Positions 58,716 to 64,000 of a stretch of 64,000 bases of DNA are shown here, piece after piece. The notes under the pieces are model-generated. The model was not told where the DNA came from. It was given only the letters and a program-made list of their open reading frames with translations, and searched no databases. The DNA comes from Paenibacillus sp. DMB20 (lineage in GTDB: Bacteria > Bacillota > Bacilli > Paenibacillales > Paenibacillaceae). Position 1 is the stretch's first letter, and each line of letters starts with the position of its first letter. The stretch covers positions 1 to 64,000 of the forward strand of contig NZ_LAZU01000055.1 of assembly GCF_000987955.1 (NCBI RefSeq), read 5' to 3'. Position numbers and translations under genes: made by a program.

Positions 58716-60269
58716 GAAAGGTATTTTTTGTTGATGATGAGCCTCTGATTGCTCAGGGATTGGTCACCGTTATGGATTGGCAGAAGTACGACCTGCACGT
58801 GTCAGGTTCGGCCAACGATGGCATTCAAGCGCTCGAGAAGTTGAAGGACGAGCCCGTGGATTTGCTGATCACGGATATTATGATGCCAAGAATGAACGGG
58901 CTTGAACTCATCAAGAAGGTTAAAGAAATGCATCCCCGTACCAAATTTATCGTGCTGAGCGGGTACGAAGAATTTGAATACGTGAAGGTGGGGATCACGC
59001 TCGGCATTCAAAATTACATCTTGAAGCCGATCAACATCGAGGAACTGGAGGCGACCATCAAGCATATTCGGGGCGATTGGGAGCGCGAGGAATTGAAACG
59101 GTTTCGCTCCGAGGAGGATTTTGAAGATCCTCCGCAGCAATATTTTGCAGCGATGGGTAAGCGGCGAAATCGAAAGCTCGGAATTAAAACAAAGAGCCGA
59201 ACTGCTCGGAATCCCGCTGAATTATGCGTCTTACCAGGTTTACGTTTTGCGGCTCATCTCCAACGAACGTCCGGTATCCCAGCTCTACCGCTTGACCAGC
59301 CTTGCCGATGAATTATGCCGTGCTTTTTCGGAGGAACTTGGGGGAGATCATGAGGTCATCTGTTTTCCCGATATGGATGACGACATCGTCGTTTTGTCCG
59401 CCGCGATGAAGGAGCGGAGGGATGCCGCCCGGGAGAGTATGAAAAGTTCCATGGCCAAGCTGCGGCAGTTGACCGGCTTGCGCATGTGGTGTTCGGAAGG
59501 GAGCGCGGGAATCAATGATTTTAAAGACATCCAGGAGAGCTACGGAAAGGCCAAAGGCCATCTCAATGCCTGCCTGATTGCCGGAGATGAAACGATCCTT
59601 TACAGTCCGCCCGCGGAACCGGAGCCCGTTCAGGATTCTTCGCCGTCCGTCCGCCCCGATGCCTTTGCGAAGCTGCTGATCGAAGGCGACGTTCCGTCCT
59701 TGCAGGCCTATATCGAATCCGTTCTCGGCGGTGGCAGCGGCGAGTTGACGGTACCCCGGGGACCCTGCCTGAATGCGGCTGTCCAACTGATGGTTGCGGC
59801 GAAGGACATGGAGAAGAATCCCGATTACAGCGAGGTATTTGCGCCCATGCACCGGATCAATACGCTTCGGGGGCTCCGAAACCATGTGTGGCGGATCGCC
59901 GAACGCAGCCTCGCGCGCCTGCAGGAAGCGGATCAGGGATACAGCTCGCATGTCTCGTTCCTTGTGGAGCAGGTGCAGCACAGCTATCCGGAAGAACTTT
60001 CCTTGAAGACGCTTAGCCAGAAGCTGCAGATGCATCCGAATTATTTGGGGCAGCTCTTTCAGCAGGAGGTCGGCGCAAGCTTTTCGGATTATTTGAACCA
60101 ATACCGCATCGAAAAAGCGACGCAGCTCCTTTTGCATACGGATCAAAAGACGGCGGATATTGCTTTAAGCGTAGGTTACACGGACAGCTCGTACTTTTAC
60201 AGGCAGTTCAAAAAATACACGGGCGTGTCTCCAACCGAGATGAGATCCATGTATTCGGATCTAAAATAA
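58712..60269 (+). pseudogene. YesN-family response regulator (AraC output), frameshifted
   Basis: Two frames form one regulator of about 519 residues. The first has the receiver: DDE at 8-10, phospho-Asp in LLITDIMMPRMNGLE, Lys in NYILKPI. The second has a linker domain and the C-terminal AraC helix-turn-helix pair: LSLKTLSQKLQMHPNYLGQLF and TADIALSVGYTDSSYFYRQFKKYTG. The frame slips near 59118-59123 within TTTT; removing one T gives EEDLKILRSNILQRW. It would activate the adjacent transport operon and perhaps the mannosidase. Confidence 0.9.
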
Positions 60270-60285
60270 ACGTGAACGATTTGTG

Positions 60286-60321
60286 ACAGGCCAGGGCTGA
60301 TCAAGCTTTGGCCTGTTCTTT
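60286..60321 (+). terminator. Terminator after the response regulator
   Basis: ACAGGCCA (60286-60293) pairs with TGGCCTGT (60309-60316), followed by TCTTTT. Confidence 0.8.
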
Positions 60322-60536
60322 TGTTGTTCGGTTTTGGAGGATTCTTTAATTTATCCATCCCGTTCTAGTATTTTTCAACTTGAGGGCGATAGCGCTTACT
60401 TGGCACAATTAAATTAGTTAAGGGCGAGTGATAAGAAAGCGGCCGGCTCCGGATAAAGCCGCGTTGACAAAGATCATGGGGGATCTTCAACACCAGTCGC
60501 ATCACTTGTATTTAACAGGGAAGAGGAGGAGTGCTC

Positions 60537-61466
60537 ATGTCGGGGTTCATCAAAAAGGTTGTACGCAACCGGTTTATGCTGCTGATGATACTGCCCGGAA
60601 CCATTTGGTTTCTTATCTTTGCATACTTGCCCATGTTCGGCACCGTTCTCGCTTTCAAGGATTTCCGGATCAGTCCGGACGGTTTTTTCGCCAGCGTGTT
60701 CAACAGCGAATGGGTAGGGTTCAAAAACTTCGAGTATCTGTTTACGACCAATGATGCCTATATCATTACGAGGAATACAATCCTGTACAACCTGGCCTTT
60801 ATCATCCTGGGCCTGATCATTGCGGTCGGCTTTGCGATCATGCTGAGCGAGCTTGTCAACAAGCGGACGGCCAAGGTCTATCAGACCGGCATGTTTCTGC
60901 CGCACTTTTTGTCGTGGGTTATCATCAGTTATTTTGCGTTTACCTTCCTGAGCGTGGACAAAGGGACGCTGAATCAAATCATCACTTATTTCGGGGGAGA
61001 GCCGATCAGTTGGTATTCGGAATCAAAGTATTGGCCCTTCATCATCATTTTTGTCGGCATCTGGAAAGGCGTTGGCTACAACAGCGTTATTTATCTTGCG
61101 GCTATTACAGGGATCGACAAGTCTTATTATGAAGCGGCCGTCATCGACGGAGCCAGCAAGTGGAAGCAGGCGCGGTACATCACGATTCCGCTGCTGAAGC
61201 CGCTTATGATCATCCTGACCATACTGGCGATCGGGGGCATCTTCCGTTCCGATTTCGGATTGTTCTATCAACTTCCGAAGGATTCGGGCGCGCTGTACCC
61301 GGTTACGAACGTTATCGACACCTTCGTATATCGCGGATTGATCAATATGGGGGACATCGGAATGAGCACGGCGGCGGGCCTGTACCAATCGATCGTAGGG
61401 CTGGTTCTGATTCTGGTCGCCAACTATATCGTTCGCAAAATTGAAAAAGATCACGCGATCTTTTAA
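60537..61466 (+). CDS. ABC sugar transporter permease (LplB-like)
   Basis: A 309-residue permease with six helices: LPGTIWFLIFAYLPMFG and SLVNKR-type loop in front; the EAA loop is YYEAAVIDGASKWKQARYITIPLLKP (read in part as EAAVIDGASKWKQ). LplB-type proteins import oligosaccharides in Paenibacillus and Bacillus. AUG 60537 has GAGGAGGAG 6 nt upstream. The 220-nt promoter region holds GATAGCGCTTACT (60388-60400), a weak match to a CcpA (cre) site. Confidence 0.92.
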   Translation: MSGFIKKVVRNRFMLLMILPGTIWFLIFAYLPMFGTVLAFKDFRISPDGFFASVFNSEWVGFKNFEYLFTTNDAYIITRNTILYNLAFIILGLIIAVGFAIMLSELVNKRTAKVYQTGMFLPHFLSWVIISYFAFTFLSVDKGTLNQIITYFGGEPISWYSESKYWPFIIIFVGIWKGVGYNSVIYLAAITGIDKSYYEAAVIDGASKWKQARYITIPLLKPLMIILTILAIGGIFRSDFGLFYQLPKDSGALYPVTNVIDTFVYRGLINMGDIGMSTAAGLYQSIVGLVLILVANYIVRKIEKDHAIF

Positions 61467-61485
61467 TCCGAGGGAGGCGAATTTC

Positions 61486-62433
61486 ATGTCACAGCCAACA
61501 ACGCAAACCGCCCTTCAGTCGGCAAAGCGTTCGAGAAAGAGAGACTATAACGCCATCTCCCCTTTGTGGAATACGATTTTCAATATCGTGATCGGCGTGT
61601 TCTCGTTCTCTTGTATCTTTCCGTTTCTGTTTGTTATCATTATTTCCCTGACGGACGAACAGACACTGGCCATGGAAGGCTTCAGGCTGCTGCCGAGCCA
61701 GTTCAGCACCGCGGCGTATGAATATATATTCGAATCGGGAAGCGAACTGCTATCCTCATTCGGCTTAACCCTTCTGGTCACGGTGCTCGGAACGCTGATG
61801 AGTCTGGCTCTGGTTACGACTTATGCGTATGCATTGTCCCGTCGAAACTTTGAATTTAGAGGTTTCTTCAGCTTTCTGGCCTTCTTCACCATGCTGTTCT
61901 CGGGCGGCATGGTACCCGGTTATATCGTGATGACCCAGTTCCTGCATCTGCAAAACACGATCTGGTCGCTGATATTTCCGTTATCCCTGAGCGCGTTCTC
62001 CATCATCGTCATGAGGACTTTTTTCCAAACGACGGTCCCGGATGAAATTATCGAGTCCGCCAAAATCGACGGCGCCGGCGAATTTCTGACGTTTGTCCGG
62101 ATCGTGCTGCCGGTCTCGCTGCCGGGGATTGCAACCATCGGTTTGTTCAGTTCTTTGGGTTACTGGAACGACTGGTTTAACGCCTTGTTGTATTATAACG
62201 ATCCGCAGTCGACGCCGCCGCTGCAGTTCATGCTCATGCAGATCGAGAAGAACATGGACTTCCTGACGAAGAATGCCCAGAATATCGGTGCATTCGATGC
62301 AGCAGCCGGTCTGCCGACGGAGACGGTAAGAATGGCGATGGTCGTACTGGCTACGCTTCCGATCGTCATGGCGTATCCGTTCTTTCAGCGTTATTTTGTT
62401 CAGGGCCTGACCGTAGGCTCCGTCAAAGGATAA
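61486..62433 (+). CDS. ABC sugar transporter permease (YtcP-like)
   Basis: A 315-residue second permease subunit with six helices; EAA loop DEIIESAKIDGAGEFLTFVRIVLP; FSGGMVPGYIVMTQFLHL and LMQIEKNMDF are typical of YtcP. AUG 61486 has GAGGGAGG upstream. It starts 19 nt after lplB-like. Confidence 0.92.
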   Translation: MSQPTTQTALQSAKRSRKRDYNAISPLWNTIFNIVIGVFSFSCIFPFLFVIIISLTDEQTLAMEGFRLLPSQFSTAAYEYIFESGSELLSSFGLTLLVTVLGTLMSLALVTTYAYALSRRNFEFRGFFSFLAFFTMLFSGGMVPGYIVMTQFLHLQNTIWSLIFPLSLSAFSIIVMRTFFQTTVPDEIIESAKIDGAGEFLTFVRIVLPVSLPGIATIGLFSSLGYWNDWFNALLYYNDPQSTPPLQFMLMQIEKNMDFLTKNAQNIGAFDAAAGLPTETVRMAMVVLATLPIVMAYPFFQRYFVQGLTVGSVKG

Positions 62434-62456
62434 TTTCATAAGGTTGAACCCGCATC

Positions 62457-62499
62457 GCACACTGCCGGAGAAATCCGGCTTTGATACACCTTAGTGTGC
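62457..62499 (+). other. Double stem-loop between permease and binding-protein genes
   Basis: GCACACT/AGTGTGC encloses GCCGGA-GAAA-TCCGGC. No T run follows. In transporter operons such stems stabilise or trim mRNA so that the binding protein is made in excess; this fits the position. Confidence 0.55.
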
Positions 62500-62550
62500 A
62501 AGCGGTGTCAATATAGCATTAACCACTAAGCGATACAGGGGGAAAAACAC

Positions 62551-64000
62551 ATGTTCAAGAAAAAGGTTTCTTTACTGTCCCTTGCTCTCGTGCTTCTGCT
62601 GACCGTCGTACTGTCGGCCTGCGGCAGCAAGGAAGGCAATAAGCCGAACGAACCTGCGAAGGAAGAGGCAGCCGTTCAAAGCGACGGCACGATCGATGCC
62701 TCCAAGCTGGATCCGGTCAAACTGAAAATGTACATGATCGGGCCTAACCAAAAGGATCTTCCCATGGTTCAAGAGGAGATCAACAAATATCTGACGGAAA
62801 AAATCAATGCAACGATCGAGATCAGTATGATCGACTGGGGCGATTACAGCCAGCGGATGCAGGTCATTACAAGCTCCGGCGAGAATTACGACATCGCCTT
62901 CACCAGCTCGTGGGCGTTCGATTATCTGCCGAATGCGGCGAAGGGCGCGTTTAAGCCCCTGAATGATCTTCTTGATCAGTATGGAAAAGGCATTAAGGAA
63001 GCGTTGGACCCACGTTTCTTGGAAGGAACGAAGGTTAACGGCGTGAACTATGGCATCCCGGCCAACAAGGAGCTGGCACAGCAGTTCGTATGGCGCTTCA
63101 ACAAAAAATATCTCGATAAGTACAACCTGGACATTTCCAACGTGACGACGCTTGAGGACCTGGAGCCTCTTCTGAAAACGATTAAAGAGAACGAACCTGC
63201 GGAAATTACGCCGCTTGCCGTACCGAAAGGCTTTAAACCGTACATGCCGTTTGATTTCGCGCTCGGCGATGAAATTCCGATCGGCATGTATCTGGACACC
63301 AAAGACTTCAAATTTGTGAACTTGCTGGATTCGCCTGAACTGAAATCGGCTCTGACGACCATGCGCAAATACTATCAAGCCGGTTACGTGCGCGAGGACA
63401 TCGCCACCCTGGACGGCATCGACAACATCAAGACCGGCAAATGGCTCGTGGACCGCGAAATTACGCAACCATACGCCGAGCTGGGATGGTCCAGAAACGC
63501 CGGTTATGATATCGTGACCAGACCGATGCATGATCCTGTTATTTACACAGCTTCGGCGGCAGGTTCGATGATGGCCATTTCTTCTTACTCCAAAAATCCG
63601 GAGCGGGCGATGATGTTCCTGAACCTGCTGAACACGGATGTGAAACTTCGGAACATGATTCAATACGGCTTGGAAGGAACGCATTACAAGAAGCTTGAAG
63701 AGCCGTATATCGAGGATATGCCTGCAATGCAGGAAAACTACGCCATGCCTGGATTTGCACTGGGCAACATGTTCCTGACTTACCTTCATGAAGGCGAGCC
63801 TAAGGACAAGTGGGAAGCATTCGAGAAATTCAACAGCTCTGCCTTGGTTGCTCCTACGTTCGGCTTTAACTTCGACACGGCTCCGGTAAAAACGGAGGTT
63901 GCGGCCATCACGAACGTAGCCAAGGAATTTATTCCTGCCCTGTATACCGGCTCCGTAGATCCTGACGAATATCTGCCAAAAGCAAAACAAAAGTTCAAGG
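62551..64000 (+). CDS. Extracellular sugar-binding lipoprotein (LplA-like), 3' partial
   Basis: AUG 62551 (AGGGGG upstream) opens a frame that stays open to the window end, at least 483 codons. Signal KKKVSLLSLALVLLLTVV with lipobox LSAC (about 22-25), then mature GSKEGNK. The rest has the pattern of family 1 binding proteins of the LplA type: DWGDYSQRMQVI, ENYDIAFTSSW, LNDLLDQYGKGI. It should capture the oligosaccharide and feed the two permeases. Codon use is strongly biased, as expected for an abundant protein. A 472-codon frame on the other strand is a shadow. Confidence 0.93.
   Translation, partial: MFKKKVSLLSLALVLLLTVVLSACGSKEGNKPNEPAKEEAAVQSDGTIDASKLDPVKLKMYMIGPNQKDLPMVQEEINKYLTEKINATIEISMIDWGDYSQRMQVITSSGENYDIAFTSSWAFDYLPNAAKGAFKPLNDLLDQYGKGIKEALDPRFLEGTKVNGVNYGIPANKELAQQFVWRFNKKYLDKYNLDISNVTTLEDLEPLLKTIKENEPAEITPLAVPKGFKPYMPFDFALGDEIPIGMYLDTKDFKFVNLLDSPELKSALTTMRKYYQAGYVREDIATLDGIDNIKTGKWLVDREITQPYAELGWSRNAGYDIVTRPMHDPVIYTASAAGSMMAISSYSKNPERAMMFLNLLNTDVKLRNMIQYGLEGTHYKKLEEPYIEDMPAMQENYAMPGFALGNMFLTYLHEGEPKDKWEAFEKFNSSALVAPTFGFNFDTAPVKTEVAAITNVAKEFIPALYTGSVDPDEYLPKAKQKFK

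Noticed and set aside
62572..63990. 472-codon open frame on the minus strand
   Set aside because: It lies opposite the sugar-binding lipoprotein, whose signal peptide, lipobox and codon use are clear. The antisense frame has no family resemblance or ribosome site.

Overview
The window looks like a chromosomal segment of a moderately GC-rich, endospore-forming Firmicute, most likely a Paenibacillus. Evidence: a SleB-type cortex hydrolase, a YesM/YesN two-component pair beside LplB/YtcP/lipoprotein sugar-transport genes, YezD and DUF421 proteins, GGAGG ribosome sites nearly everywhere, and GUG starts. No rRNA, CRISPR array or prophage was seen; there is one tRNA (Thr, CGU anticodon).

Layout. 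1-0.4 kb: 3' end of a group II intron. 0.5-10 kb: a CcdC-like membrane protein (frameshifted), an MBL hydrolase with its own operator, an ECF sigma/anti-sigma pair, a zinc-ribbon protein, a SufR-like regulator, a secreted stalk-domain protein, a lactonase (frameshifted) and a SleB-type hydrolase. 10-14.3 kb: an OmpR-type two-component system with a BcrA-like ABC exporter and a HAD protein. 14.4-18 kb: sulfate uptake (binding lipoprotein, CysT, CysW) and yezD, with two matching promoter/operator sites and a possible leader-peptide attenuator. 18-35 kb: mixed genes, including Nnr, SsuE, ATPases, a MarR-MFS pair and an acetyltransferase-RidA fusion. 35-41 kb: a 5'-truncated glycosyltransferase, then class I ribonucleotide reductase (nrdA, nrdB) behind two NrdR boxes and a cobalamin riboswitch. 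41.5-46 kb: an AT-richer block with the glyoxylate shunt (aceB frameshifted, aceA), tRNA-Thr, a small secreted protein and a LysE exporter. 46-53 kb: a lipoprotein, a WYL regulator divergent from a UvrA-like ATPase, and a Bcr/CflA pump. 53.5-64 kb: a GH38 alpha-mannosidase divergent from a YesM kinase, YesN regulator (frameshifted), two sugar permeases and a binding lipoprotein that runs off the end; together these look like an oligosaccharide sensing, uptake and cleavage locus.

Two themes cut across the map. First, four gene-free gaps (4.7, 18.2, 34.9 and 53.3 kb) carry the same mirrored element: four 21-bp near-palindromes, two in one orientation and two in the other, spaced 50 bp apart, about 182 bp in all. 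I do not recognise it as a named family. Second, at least six otherwise well-preserved genes are broken by a single-base indel, mostly one missing G/C in a short run. This suggests consensus errors as much as biological decay, so 'pseudogene' here means 'frameshifted as given'.
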